DNA from: Psychrobacter ciconiae
GTDB lineage: Bacteria > Pseudomonadota > Gammaproteobacteria > Pseudomonadales > Moraxellaceae
DNA: 64,000 nt
Direction of reading: 5' to 3'
NCBI RefSeq assembly: GCF_904846055.1
Contig: NZ_CAJGYV010000001.1
Location: forward strand, 434,001-498,000
Part shown: piece after piece, positions 1 through 8,656 of the stretch
How positions within the stretch are numbered: the first letter of the stretch is position 1
How the letters are laid out: every line of letters starts with the position of its first letter
Translations under genes and position numbers: made by a program
The notes under the pieces: generated by a model
Databases searched by the model: none
What the model saw: only the letters and a program-made list of their open reading frames with translations
What the model was told of the DNA's origin: nothing

Positions 1-433
1 CTGTTGAGGCGTAGCGTTTGATGACGTTACCATCACGACTGATTAAAAATTTGGTAAAGTTCCATTTAATTGCATCATTGATCATGCCGCCCTGCTCGCC
101 TTTAAGCCAAGTAAAAATGGGATCAGCATTTTTACCGTTTACATCAACCTTTGCCATCATATCAAAGCTTACGCCGTAGTTTTTTTGACAAAATTCGCCG
201 ATTTGAGCGTTGCCTTCAGGGTCTTGACCGCCAAACTGATTGCAAGGGAAGCCGATGACCATAAAACCTTGGTCGTTGTAGCGTTGGTACAAATCTTCAA
301 GCCCAGCAAACTGCGGAGTAAACCCACATTTACTGGCAGTATTGACAATAAGCAGTACTTGGTCTTGATAGTCGCTTAGATGTTTTTGATTGCCATCAAT
401 GGTGGTGGCAGAAAATTGATACAAAGGGCTCAT
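1..433 (-). CDS. Glutathione peroxidase family thiol peroxidase (3' end outside window)
   Basis: This is the N-terminal 144 residues of a glutathione peroxidase-like enzyme, which reduces hydrogen peroxide and lipid hydroperoxides with thiol reductants in the cytoplasm or periplasm. The family catalytic tetrad is visible: Cys36 in the NTASKCGFTPQ motif, Gln70 in GFPCNQFGGQ, and Trp124-Asn125 in KWNFTKF. The active residue is Cys, not selenocysteine, and a second Cys (Cys82, FCQKNYGV) could act as resolving cysteine, so thioredoxin-dependent activity is likely. The ATG at 433 was preferred because AAGGA lies at a workable distance; an in-frame ATG at 442 sits too close to it. It lies about 58 bases downstream of msrB on the same strand, giving a peroxide-defence and methionine-repair pair. 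The gene is cut by the window edge. Confidence 0.93.
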   Translation of the reverse strand, partial: MSPLYQFSATTIDGNQKHLSDYQDQVLLIVNTASKCGFTPQFAGLEDLYQRYNDQGFMVIGFPCNQFGGQDPEGNAQIGEFCQKNYGVSFDMMAKVDVNGKNADPIFTWLKGEQGGMINDAIKWNFTKFLISRDGNVIKRYAST

Positions 434-491
434 TGATGGCATTATCCTTGTTTATGGTGATTTTTAGTAGATTATGACTGATAAATTATAG

Positions 492-917
492 CTATTGTGA
501 AGACTTGTCAAAATCAAGCGAAACAGAGTTGATACAGTAGCGCATTCCCGTTGTATCACGAGGACCATCAGGAAAAACGTGACCTAAATGAGCGCCGCAG
601 TTGCTGCAAGTGACTTCCGTTCGGCGCATGCCATGAGAGGTGTCTAAACGCTCACTGATGGCGCTATCGTTGACAGTTTGATCAAAGCTTGGCCAGCCGC
701 AGCCTGCATCAAATTGATTTTCAGAGCTAAAAAGCTTTGCGCCGCAGCCTTTACAGCGATAAATGCCTTTGTCATTGAGGTCGTTATAAACACCAGTAAA
801 TGGGCGTTCTGTGCCTTTTTCGCGCATCACGTGGTATTCGTCAGCGCTTAAGCGTTCACGCCAGTCGTTATCCGTTAGTTGAGCGATTTCTTCGCGGCTA
901 AGTTGATTGTCTTTCAT
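492..917 (-). CDS. msrB: Peptide-methionine (R)-S-oxide reductase MsrB
   Basis: MsrB reduces the R-epimer of methionine sulfoxide in proteins, using thioredoxin. The 141-residue product carries the two zinc-binding CxxC pairs (Cys55/Cys58 in YRCKGCG and Cys104/Cys107 in TCSNCG). It also has the GCGWPSF motif at about 72-78 and the catalytic Cys128 in the GMRYCINS motif. The reading frame is open back to an ATG at 950, but the ATG at 917 is preceded by AAGGAAAATAAC and gives the usual family N-terminus, so 917 was chosen. Transcription runs on into the glutathione peroxidase gene. The assignment is secure. Confidence 0.97.
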   Translation of the reverse strand: MKDNQLSREEIAQLTDNDWRERLSADEYHVMREKGTERPFTGVYNDLNDKGIYRCKGCGAKLFSSENQFDAGCGWPSFDQTVNDSAISERLDTSHGMRRTEVTCSNCGAHLGHVFPDGPRDTTGMRYCINSVSLDFDKSSQ

Positions 918-950
918 GTTATTTTCCTTAGTTATTGACCTTATAAACAT

Positions 951-1275
951 ATCGCAAAAAAAGGCAGCGGCGCAATCTATAGCGACATATCGTTACCAAA
1001 TTATGACGTGAACACCTGTCCCCATTATCTTTTAGCAAAATCTATTTGGCTATAATGACATCATCTAAATTACTAGAAGTATTGGTATTTTCTGCTATTT
1101 GCAAGTTTATCTTGCACCAACAAAATTATTATTAATTAGCTATTGCAAGTTAAGAACTTATGCAATAATATCTTGCATTAAGTAAGTATTATTTTTTATT
1201 TTTGACTCCTTATTTTTTATTTTTGACTCCTTATTTTTTATTTTTTTATTGTTATCAGGTCGATAAGGGGTAGAT
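951..1275. promoter_or_regulatory. Intergenic control region between divergent msrB and XRE-aminotransferase
   Basis: This gap separates divergent genes and is unusually rich in dyad symmetry. TGCAAG(5)CTTGCA lies at 1100-1116. TATTGCA at 1141-1147 pairs with TGCAATA at 1161-1167, with a nested AAGTT-AAG-AACTT in between. TGCA is met again at 1174-1177. A perfect TATAAT at 1051-1056 could be a -10 element for the rightward gene, although no good -35 is seen. The TGCAA half-sites look like operators. The natural candidate ligand is the XRE domain encoded just downstream (autoregulation), but that is inference. Confidence 0.45.
1189..1246. repeat. 21-bp AT-rich tandem repeat, about 2.75 copies
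   Basis: Two exact 21-base units (1189-1209 and 1210-1230), each T-rich and ending in GACTCC, are followed by a partial third (1231-1246). The array lies 30 bases upstream of the aminotransferase start codon, so it falls in the leader or promoter. Copy number could change by slippage and alter spacing. Nothing else is seen to depend on it. Confidence 0.85.
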
Positions 1276-2976
1276 ATGACGATTAACAAGGACATGCTGG
1301 CTCAAGGCGAAAGGCTTGCTCGGTTGCGACGAGACCAAGGCATGACCGCAAAGCAACTGGCAGCAGCAATGACCGCTGCAGGGGCAAAAGTCAGCCGCGG
1401 TGCAATCTCCAACTGGGAGCGCGGCATCAATGGCATTGTTTCCTCAAAACTTCCCACACTTGCGCAAATTTTAGGCTGCTCTGAGGGCTATTTATTGCGC
1501 GGTGACCTTCACCCTTCAACTGCTCCATCCATTTCAATCTCAAATCAGGACGATTTTAAAGGTTCAGTAACTATGGAAAATACAACTAATAATCAAGACG
1601 CAATTGACAATCCTCATGATTCAGTCGCTCATGACAATGCCAATACCAGCACCCTTGCTTCTGGCGATAACGGCAACAACGTCACCCTTGCTGTGCCAAC
1701 CGATACTCATCCAAAATCTGGCGATAAAAAAGATGGTAAGACTATGAGTAAATTAAAAAAATCAGACAAGCTACAAAACGTTTGTTATGACATCCGCGGT
1801 CCATTGTTAAAAATGGCAAACAAAATGGAAGCTGAAGGTCACCGAATCGTTAAGCTTAACGTCGGCAACCCTGCACCATTTGGCTTTGAAGCGCCGCATG
1901 AAATCTTGCGCGATGTTGCGGTGAATTTGCCAGAGGCGATTGGCTACTCTGACTCACAAGGTATCTTTTCAGCGCGTAAAGCGGTTTTGCAGTATTACCA
2001 ATCAAAAGGCTTGTTATCAGCCGTTGACGTTCGCGACGTTTATTTAGGAAACGGGGTTTCTGAGCTTATCGTTATGACCATGCAAGCCTTGATGGACGAT
2101 GGCGACGAAGTGCTTATCCCAATGCCTGACTACCCGCTTTGGACAGCAGCGGCAAACCTTGCCGGCGGAACGGCTGTTCACTATCGCTGTAACGAAGATG
2201 ACAACTGGCATCCTGACATTGAAGACATCAAGTCAAAAATCACCAGTAAAACCAAAGGGATTGTGGTTATTAACCCCAACAACCCAACCGGTTCGCTTTA
2301 CTCTGACGAAATTTTAAAACAAATCGTTGAAGTCGCCGTTGAGCATGACCTTATCATCATGGCGGACGAGATTTATGACCGCGTGTTATATGATGGCATG
2401 TCACACACCCCAATGTGTACGCTTTCTGATGATGTGTTGATTTTATCTTATAACGGCTTGTCAAAATCACACCGCATTGCTGGCTTCCGCGCGGGTTGGA
2501 TGATGGTGTCAGGTCGCAAGCATCACGCAACCGACTTCATCGAAGGCTTGGATATGCTCGCCTCAATGCGCTTATGCTCAAACGTTCCGGGGCAATACGC
2601 CATCCAAACAGCCATGGGCGGCTATCAAAGCATGAAAGAGCTGACTTCTGAAAAAGGTCGCTTGTTTAAGCAGCGCGAATTGACCATTTCACGCCTTAAC
2701 GCCATCAAAGGTATTTCGTGCACCATGCCCCAAGGCGCGTTTTACTGCTTCCCGAAAATGGACCCTGAAGTTTATCCTATCGAAGACGATATGCAGTTTA
2801 TGATGGATTTACTCTTAGAGGAAAAAGTATTGATGGTTCAAGGCACCGGCTTTAACTGGGACAAGCCTGACCACTTCCGCGTGGTGTTCTTGCCGAATCT
2901 TCATGACTTAGAAGAAGCGATGGACAGCCTTGACCGCTTCTTTGCCAAAAAGCGTCAGCAGTTTGGTACGGACTAA
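1276..2976 (+). CDS. XRE-family HTH domain fused to AlaA-like pyridoxal-phosphate aminotransferase
   Basis: The 566-residue product has two parts. Residues about 10-75 are an XRE/Cro-type helix-turn-helix (GERLARLRRDQGMTAKQLA, then VSRGAISNWERG). A polar, Asn/Asp-rich linker (about 80-156) leads into a complete class I/II aminotransferase of about 410 residues. The C-terminal part resembles E. coli AlaA (glutamate-pyruvate transaminase): NVGNPAPFGFEAP near its start, NPNNPTGSLY, ADEIYDR, and the PLP lysine at Lys397 in GLSKSHRIAGFRAGW. An internal ATG at 1744 (residue 157) would give a stand-alone transaminase, but its ribosome site is weak. The arrangement recalls MocR/PdxR regulators, which carry a GntR-type HTH instead. 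It may both catalyse and regulate, or the HTH may only autoregulate. A terminator follows. Confidence 0.85.
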   Translation: MTINKDMLAQGERLARLRRDQGMTAKQLAAAMTAAGAKVSRGAISNWERGINGIVSSKLPTLAQILGCSEGYLLRGDLHPSTAPSISISNQDDFKGSVTMENTTNNQDAIDNPHDSVAHDNANTSTLASGDNGNNVTLAVPTDTHPKSGDKKDGKTMSKLKKSDKLQNVCYDIRGPLLKMANKMEAEGHRIVKLNVGNPAPFGFEAPHEILRDVAVNLPEAIGYSDSQGIFSARKAVLQYYQSKGLLSAVDVRDVYLGNGVSELIVMTMQALMDDGDEVLIPMPDYPLWTAAANLAGGTAVHYRCNEDDNWHPDIEDIKSKITSKTKGIVVINPNNPTGSLYSDEILKQIVEVAVEHDLIIMADEIYDRVLYDGMSHTPMCTLSDDVLILSYNGLSKSHRIAGFRAGWMMVSGRKHHATDFIEGLDMLASMRLCSNVPGQYAIQTAMGGYQSMKELTSEKGRLFKQRELTISRLNAIKGISCTMPQGAFYCFPKMDPEVYPIEDDMQFMMDLLLEEKVLMVQGTGFNWDKPDHFRVVFLPNLHDLEEAMDSLDRFFAKKRQQFGTD

Positions 2977-3003
2977 TCGCGCAGTTCACCTAAAATTAAG
3001 CCA

Positions 3004-3037
3004 TAAAAAAACGCAGCCTTTAAGGTTGCGTTTTTTA
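3004..3037. terminator. Bidirectional intrinsic terminator
   Basis: Stem ACGCAgCCTT / AAGGttGCGT is flanked by A-run and T-run, between the convergent aminotransferase and phosphate transporter genes. It can serve both strands. Confidence 0.88.
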
Positions 3038-3059
3038 TTTACTAATCAAAAGCTCAGGA

Positions 3060-4709
3060 CTAAAATATTTTTCCTAAAATGACAAAGCTTACAGCTGACA
3101 TGATAGCAGCAGCAGGTAAGGTGATGATCCAAGCCAGCGCAATCGGCTTCATCAGTGCCCAGTTGGTGTTTTTATTGACCATACCAATTCCTAATACCGC
3201 GCCCACCAAAGTATGGGTACTTGACACCGGAAGCCCCATAATTGAGGCGCCCATGACAACAGCAGCAGCAGCAAGCTCGGCAGAAAATCCTGACGCTGGG
3301 TGCATTTTTGCTAAATTTGTACCAACGGTTTGAATCACTTCTTTACCAATAAACCAAAGCCCAACAATAAGCGCCACACCAAAGGTCAGCATGACCGCTG
3401 AGGGCACAGCCGCATGCGAGGCAATTTGGTTGGTACGGATGACATCCATAATGGCAGCAAAAGGACCGACCGCGTTGGCGATGTCGTTTGAGCCATGACT
3501 AAAGGCAAAGGCTGAGGCAGTGAAGACTTGCATCCAGCTGAACATAATAAAGGTGGCTTTGGTCAAGTTTTCTTTGTGCTTGCCGCGAATGGTTTTGGTA
3601 TAAATAAAGGTCGCAAGCCAAACTAAAGCCCCTGCCATGCCCATAAATAGCAGCCCGTGAAGGGTGGTCAATGAGCTGTTGACGTTTTTAAGACCTTTAA
3701 AGACGACCATTGAAGTCATAACCACCGCGCCAAAAGCTGCAATCAATGGTGCCCATTTTTTCAGTGCTTTTAGGGTATCAAGGTTTTTGCGCTCATGCTC
3801 GATGTCATAAAGGTTTTGATAATAGTCGGTTTCTAAGTCCTCACGAGCGCAGTCTTCTTCTTTAAAGACTTCTTGGTCACGAAGCATGGCTGAGGTGTAA
3901 GACAGCTGCAAAGACTCGGATAAATTTTCAAAAAACTCTTTGTGGTTTTCTTTCAGAGCGCGCTTGCTTTCTTTTAACTCGTGAATGTGGACTTCGGTTT
4001 TGTCATTATAATCAATGATGTTCTTTTTGATTTGACCATATAAGAAGTACGCAAGAACCCCACCAAGCAGCGGCGACAATACCCAAGAAATAGCAATTTG
4101 ACCAATGGTTGCCCAGTTGATGGTGCCAAGCGCCATTTCGCTGCCGCCAATGTTAAAGCCAAGCACAATGGAGCTGCCGATAACACCGCCAATAATGGCA
4201 TGGGTGGTCGATACCGGAAGCCCTTTTTTGGTAGCAAATAAGAGCCAAAAAGCTGCCGCAATCAGCGCTGAGAGCATCACATAAATGAACTGATTGGGCG
4301 AGACGTTAACCCCGTCCAAATCAACAATGCCTTTTCGGATGGTGTCGGTAACCTCGCTTCCTGCCAATACCGCCCCTGAAACTTCAAAAATTGCCGCAAC
4401 CACCAACGCTTGGGTCACGGTCAGTGTGCCGGCACCAACGGAAGTTCCAAACGAGTTGGCAACGTCATTACCACCGATGTTAAACGCCATAAACACGCCA
4501 AACAAAGTGGCAATGACAAATAAAAATGACTGCTGGTGCAGCGTATAGTCAAGCCCCCACCATAAAAAATAAGCCGTCATGCCAATAAGCAGTAACGCAA
4601 AAGCGGCGTTCATCCGCATTGAGCCTTTTGCATCCGTTGAGGTAGCTGAGTTGGTTCCCATAACTAGTTTTGCCTTACCTGAGCTAAAATCTTTGTGGTG
4701 ATGGGGCAT
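3060..4709 (-). CDS. pit: PiT-family inorganic phosphate transporter
   Basis: This inner-membrane phosphate permease of the PHO4/PiT family couples phosphate (often as metal-phosphate) uptake to the proton or sodium gradient. Both halves carry the family signature: GGNDVANSFGTSVG at about 79-92 and FSHGSNDIANAVGP in the C-terminal half. Each repeat also has a GLPVS(T/S)TH motif. About ten hydrophobic segments are visible. The halves are separated by a long charged, probably helical cytoplasmic insert (about 225-325) rich in Glu and Lys, larger than in E. coli PitA. An in-frame Met17 (ATG at 4661), preceded by GGTAAGG, is a plausible alternative start. The next gene upstream on the same strand handles polyphosphate, so the pair links phosphate import to polyphosphate use. 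Confidence 0.93.
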   Translation of the reverse strand: MPHHHKDFSSGKAKLVMGTNSATSTDAKGSMRMNAAFALLLIGMTAYFLWWGLDYTLHQQSFLFVIATLFGVFMAFNIGGNDVANSFGTSVGAGTLTVTQALVVAAIFEVSGAVLAGSEVTDTIRKGIVDLDGVNVSPNQFIYVMLSALIAAAFWLLFATKKGLPVSTTHAIIGGVIGSSIVLGFNIGGSEMALGTINWATIGQIAISWVLSPLLGGVLAYFLYGQIKKNIIDYNDKTEVHIHELKESKRALKENHKEFFENLSESLQLSYTSAMLRDQEVFKEEDCAREDLETDYYQNLYDIEHERKNLDTLKALKKWAPLIAAFGAVVMTSMVVFKGLKNVNSSLTTLHGLLFMGMAGALVWLATFIYTKTIRGKHKENLTKATFIMFSWMQVFTASAFAFSHGSNDIANAVGPFAAIMDVIRTNQIASHAAVPSAVMLTFGVALIVGLWFIGKEVIQTVGTNLAKMHPASGFSAELAAAAVVMGASIMGLPVSSTHTLVGAVLGIGMVNKNTNWALMKPIALAWIITLPAAAIMSAVSFVILGKIF

Positions 4710-4837
4710 CGCTAAGAAAGCTTGTGCTAAAAATCATAAACGCACAATAAGGCTTAACCCCCAAGACCAATCGTGCGTGTATTATATGACTAATTTATGA
4801 CTAATTTATGACAACGAAATAACTTTTAAAAATAACC

Positions 4838-6559
4838 TTATAAGTCAATGATTTTACTAAGCTGAGCGATCGCCTTTTCAAAAACCTGCAACCGCGCAAG
4901 ACGTTTGTCATTACTGGCAATGACGTGCCAAGGCGCAGCTTTGGTATCAGTTCTTGCCAGCATATCCGCGCCAGCTTGAACATAATCGCCCCATTTGTCG
5001 CGGTTGCGCCAGTCGTCTTCGGTCAATTTATATTGCTTATAAGCAGTATCAGCGCGCGCCTCGAAGCGTGATAGCTGCTCATCTTTGTCAATTGCCAACC
5101 AAAACTTAAGGACAATCGCTCCTGAATTTACAAGGTCGGCCTCAAAGCGGTTGATCTCCTCATAAGCGCGCTGCCAGTCTTTTGCTGCGGCAAACTCTTC
5201 AACACGCTCAACCAACACTCGTCCATACCAAGTTCGGTCAAAAATAGCAATTCGGCTCAAGCGGTCGGTCTGCTCATTGGGCAGTCGCGTCCAAAAGCGC
5301 CAAAGATAAGGGTGCTCAAGCTCAAAGCGTAGCGGCGCGCCAATGTTATAAATTTGGTACTCGCGCGGGTCAAGCGGGGCAACCAAACGCTTGATCGCCC
5401 CGCCCTTTCCTGCCGCATCCATCCCCTCAAAAGCAAAAATCACGTGTCGAGCGCGGCGCGACCGTAGCAGTTTTGCCAGTTGCTGTTGATATTTGGCAAG
5501 TTGGTCATGATAGCGATTTTTATCAAGCTCTGATGACTTTGCTATGTTTAACAACTGCTTTGGAATTTGAGCGGGTTCAAAAGGCGCTGCTAAACCTGCT
5601 TCAAAGCGCGTAGGCTTTACCAGTTTTTGGGAAGATAAGGGCTTTTGGCAGCTGCTCACCAGTGCCGATTGCATCGCTTGTAGCACATGATGGCAAAACT
5701 GCAGCGCTGCCGCGTCTTTATCATTACCATCAATAATCACCCAATCTTGCTGCTGTCGCAACAAGGCGGCGGCAACTTCGTTAAACTGCTCAAGAATGGC
5801 ATCATCAAGCCAGTCGATTTGATATAAATAGTTCATATCGTTAGGGTCAAGGCGCTTTTTAAGCGTGGCTTTATCAACATGAAACCAGCATTTTAAGACC
5901 TTGGTGTCATTATTCACTAGGTCTTGCTCAAACGCTTGCAGTTCGGTCAATTGCTGCTGAAAATAGCGCTGCCACCGGCTCACCAAAGTTGCTTGGTCAG
6001 CTGCATCGCTTTCGGTTCTGGGGTACTGCTTTGCCAGTTGCATGACTTCATTGAGCAAATCAGCATACCAGTTGCCAAAATAAACCAGCACATCACCATG
6101 TCGCGGCAAGGCCTTGGTAAAGCTTTGCCAAATTGGCTGATACTTTAAGGGCGGCGCGCCAATGGTCGCCTCAACTTTCAATAATCTTGGGTCAACCCAC
6201 TGGCGAAGCTGGGTCACTGCCGTGCCTTTTCCCGCCTCTTCCATGCCGTTCACTAACACCAAGAGTCCGGTCGGCTTAATATTGGCAAGCGCTGCATCTC
6301 TGGTGGCTCGCAGTGCAAGCTGAGCCTGAATGAGTGCCACGCGCAAGTCGTCCTCGGTCATCAAAAAGGCGCTTAATGGGTTGGGAATGAGCCAATCATC
6401 AATGTCTTCATTAAAGCTGTCTTGAAGCTTTTGCAGCGCCTCAGCTTGAGGGTCAACTTTTTTGGTGGCGCTGACTTGATTTGGCTCATGATTTTTTTGG
6501 TGGCTCAGCTTCGCAGATGCTTTACCATTGGCTGTGGTAGTTGATAGGTCTTGGCTCAT
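4838..6559 (-). CDS. pap: Polyphosphate:AMP phosphotransferase, two-domain PPK2 family
   Basis: It transfers phosphate from polyphosphate to AMP, making ADP. The 573 residues hold two fused PPK2 domains. The N-terminal domain (about 60-300) has a Walker A-like GMEEAGKGT at 105-113. The C-terminal domain (about 330-573) has FEGMDAAGKGGA at 378-389 and the lid motif FDRTWYGRVLVERVE. The N-terminal copy reads FGNWYADLL where the lid motif should be, lacking the Asp-Arg pair, so the C-terminal domain is probably the active one, as generally held for class II PPK2 enzymes. The first about 55 residues are a polar extension. It is transcribed towards the phosphate transporter about 130 bases away. 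Length and the domain duplication make the class II (AMP-using) assignment fairly safe. Confidence 0.92.
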   Translation of the reverse strand: MSQDLSTTTANGKASAKLSHQKNHEPNQVSATKKVDPQAEALQKLQDSFNEDIDDWLIPNPLSAFLMTEDDLRVALIQAQLALRATRDAALANIKPTGLLVLVNGMEEAGKGTAVTQLRQWVDPRLLKVEATIGAPPLKYQPIWQSFTKALPRHGDVLVYFGNWYADLLNEVMQLAKQYPRTESDAADQATLVSRWQRYFQQQLTELQAFEQDLVNNDTKVLKCWFHVDKATLKKRLDPNDMNYLYQIDWLDDAILEQFNEVAAALLRQQQDWVIIDGNDKDAAALQFCHHVLQAMQSALVSSCQKPLSSQKLVKPTRFEAGLAAPFEPAQIPKQLLNIAKSSELDKNRYHDQLAKYQQQLAKLLRSRRARHVIFAFEGMDAAGKGGAIKRLVAPLDPREYQIYNIGAPLRFELEHPYLWRFWTRLPNEQTDRLSRIAIFDRTWYGRVLVERVEEFAAAKDWQRAYEEINRFEADLVNSGAIVLKFWLAIDKDEQLSRFEARADTAYKQYKLTEDDWRNRDKWGDYVQAGADMLARTDTKAAPWHVIASNDKRLARLQVFEKAIAQLSKIIDL

Positions 6560-6789
6560 GGCTGCCTCGCAAAGAAGTAGGTTTTTGTTTTATATGCAAC
6601 TGTCCATTTAGCGCAGTTACTTGCCGCGATTCACTTCATCTTAAGCAAAAGTTGTGACCGTAACCGTTTGGCATTTGTATTCACTATCGTTTTATTCTAA
6701 GGTGTCCTTTATAATAGCGCCAAGACAGCTTGCTTTATGTCTAATGATTAATAATGAGCATTTGCTCTTTTTTATAGGAATCACTGTTT

Positions 6790-7500
6790 ATGACCGCTTT
6801 GAGTAATTTGCAACAACATTTAGACCGCTATTGGGCGCTACCCTACCACAACAACGCTGAGCTTAAAGCCAAGCTTGATGAGGTTCAAGATTGGCAGCGC
6901 GACCGCATCCGCAGCAGCCACCAAGCGCTATTTAATGAGCCTAACAATAAAATGATGGCAAGCTATTTTTTGACTCAGCTTTATGGCGGCGATGACTTTA
7001 TGGTGCTGGCCAAGCAATTGGGGCACGTCATCCCTAAAGCCAAAAAAGTAGAAAAAATGGCAAAAGAGTCGGCGCTTGAAACCGGAAGCCTTGCCATTCA
7101 AGCGGCGATTTTAGCGATTGAATTGGATTTGGATTTGGCAACTTATCTGCTTGATAATAATTTGGAAGTCAATCAAAAAAATATGTTGGCGGCTTATCGG
7201 GCGGTCGATAAGGCAGAAGCGCGCCGCAACCAAATCAACAATTTAAAAGACGTTTGCTACAAAACGGACAAACATTTGAACTCCTTTATTCTCAAAAAAG
7301 CCTTTGCCTTAACCAAAGGCGCCGCTTATAGCCGCGGGTATCAGCCACTTTATGACTTTATTGATGCCGGATTTGCAGCGATTAAACCACTAAAAAGCGT
7401 TGGCAGCTTTATCGAGCCGTTTTGCGACGGTGAGCTTAAAATCATTGACAACGTCCACAATCAAAGCTTAACGGAAAATCAAGTGTTTGATATGCTATAA
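6790..7500 (+). CDS. Conserved hypothetical protein of the FFLEELY-motif type
   Basis: I cannot assign a biochemical function. The 236-residue soluble, mostly helical protein carries SYFLTQLYGG at about 57-66, which matches the FFLEELYG-like motif that names a family of gammaproteobacterial proteins of this size; this recognition is from memory. No signal peptide, membrane span or catalytic motif is visible. Lys/Ala-rich helices dominate the middle (for example KAKKVEKMAKESALETG). TATAGGAATCACTGTTT before the ATG offers AGGA as ribosome site. It stands about 80 bases upstream of ubiE on the same strand and might be co-transcribed with the ubiquinone genes. Confidence 0.7.
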   Translation: MTALSNLQQHLDRYWALPYHNNAELKAKLDEVQDWQRDRIRSSHQALFNEPNNKMMASYFLTQLYGGDDFMVLAKQLGHVIPKAKKVEKMAKESALETGSLAIQAAILAIELDLDLATYLLDNNLEVNQKNMLAAYRAVDKAEARRNQINNLKDVCYKTDKHLNSFILKKAFALTKGAAYSRGYQPLYDFIDAGFAAIKPLKSVGSFIEPFCDGELKIIDNVHNQSLTENQVFDML

Positions 7501-7583
7501 AGGCTCATGATATTTGATAGTTAACTTTTAATTGTCGCTGCCTGTTTTTATATAACAATAACAACCAAACTTTGGATACTTTT

Positions 7584-8615
7584 ATGACTGACTCAACCCA
7601 AAATCAAAACCCCGCTGATATTAAAGACCTACAAGACAAGCTGGTTAAAGACAGCGTCAATCACAATGAAGACTTGGTAAAACAGGCGGCAAAGCGTCAA
7701 GAAATGAGCAAAAACACCAAAACTGATGACTTTACCCACGTGGAAGATTTGCCGATTGGCACAGCGCAAGGTCAGCAAGACTTCGATGACCAAAGCCTTG
7801 ATAGTAAAACCAAAACCTCAGCATTTCATCAGCGCGATGATATTAGCAATCCGCACACAAGCAGCACCGATGGCGATGAAATCACCCACTTCGGCTACCA
7901 ATCGGTCAATAAAGCGGACAAGCAAGCCCGCGTGGCGGATGTCTTTACTTCTGTTGCCAAAAAATACGACATCATGAATGATTTGATGTCATTTGGGATT
8001 CATAGGCTTTGGAAGCGCTTTGCCATTAGTTTATCAGGCGTCAGATCAGGTCAGCACGTTCTTGATATTGCAGGCGGGACGGGCGATTTGGCAAAAGTCT
8101 TTAGCCGCGAGGTGGGTCGCCGCGGTCATGTTGTGCTCTCCGACATTAACGCCGCCATGCTTGAGGTGGGTCGTGAGCGCTTGATTAACGCCGGCTGCAA
8201 CAACGTTGACTTTATTCTTGCTAATGCCGAAACGCTTGCGCCCTTTGAGGACAACAGCTTTGATTTGGTGACCATCAGCTTTGGACTTCGCAACGTCACC
8301 GACAAAGATGCCGCGCTCAAATCGATGTTTCGGGTGTTAAAACCCGGTGGTCGCTTGTTAATTTTAGAGTTTTCAAAGCCGATTTTTGAGCCGTTATCAA
8401 AAGCCTATGATTTATACTCGTTCACCGCGCTGCCATTGATGGGCAAAATCGTGGCAAACGATTCTGACAGCTATCGCTACCTTGCCGAATCTATCCGAAT
8501 GCACCCTAATCAGCAAACCTTAAAGCAAATGATGGAAGATGCCGGCTTTGAAAATTGCGACTATCATAACTTAACCGGCGGCATCGTTGCCGTTCATCGC
8601 GGCTTTAAAGCGTAG
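7584..8615 (+). CDS. ubiE: Ubiquinone/menaquinone C-methyltransferase UbiE with long N-terminal extension
   Basis: UbiE is the S-adenosylmethionine-dependent C-methyltransferase of ubiquinone (and, where present, menaquinone) synthesis. The usual UbiE body starts around residue 90 ([21 protein letters not shown]) and runs to the end. It shows [17 protein letters not shown], the SAM-binding motif [11 protein letters not shown] (about 160-170), [17 protein letters not shown] and [17 protein letters not shown]. The first about 90 residues are a polar, probably disordered extension rich in Asp, Lys, Gln and Ser, absent from E. coli UbiE (about 250 residues). The frame is open to a TTG at 7572, but the ATG at 7584 is the likelier start. 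It is followed by ubiJ and ubiB in the order found in many Proteobacteria. Confidence 0.95.
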   Translation: MTDSTQNQNPADIKDLQDKLVKDSVNHNEDLVKQAAKRQEMSKNTKTDDFTHVEDLPIGTAQGQQDFDDQSLDSKTKTSAFHQRDDISNPHTSSTDGDEITHFGYQSVNKADKQARVADVFTSVAKKYDIMNDLMSFGIHRLWKRFAISLSGVRSGQHVLDIAGGTGDLAKVFSREVGRRGHVVLSDINAAMLEVGRERLINAGCNNVDFILANAETLAPFEDNSFDLVTISFGLRNVTDKDAALKSMFRVLKPGGRLLILEFSKPIFEPLSKAYDLYSFTALPLMGKIVANDSDSYRYLAESIRMHPNQQTLKQMMEDAGFENCDYHNLTGGIVAVHRGFKA

Positions 8616-8656
8616 CGGTGGTTGATTTTGTTTCATTATAAAAAAGGTATCCTGTG

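Noticed and set aside
50-55. Selenocysteine use in the glutathione peroxidase
   Set aside because: The catalytic position is an ordinary Cys codon (Cys36) with no in-frame TGA.
4787-4811. Short direct repeat of ATGACTAATTT before the phosphate transporter
   Set aside because: Two short copies in AT-rich DNA; no support for a regulatory role.
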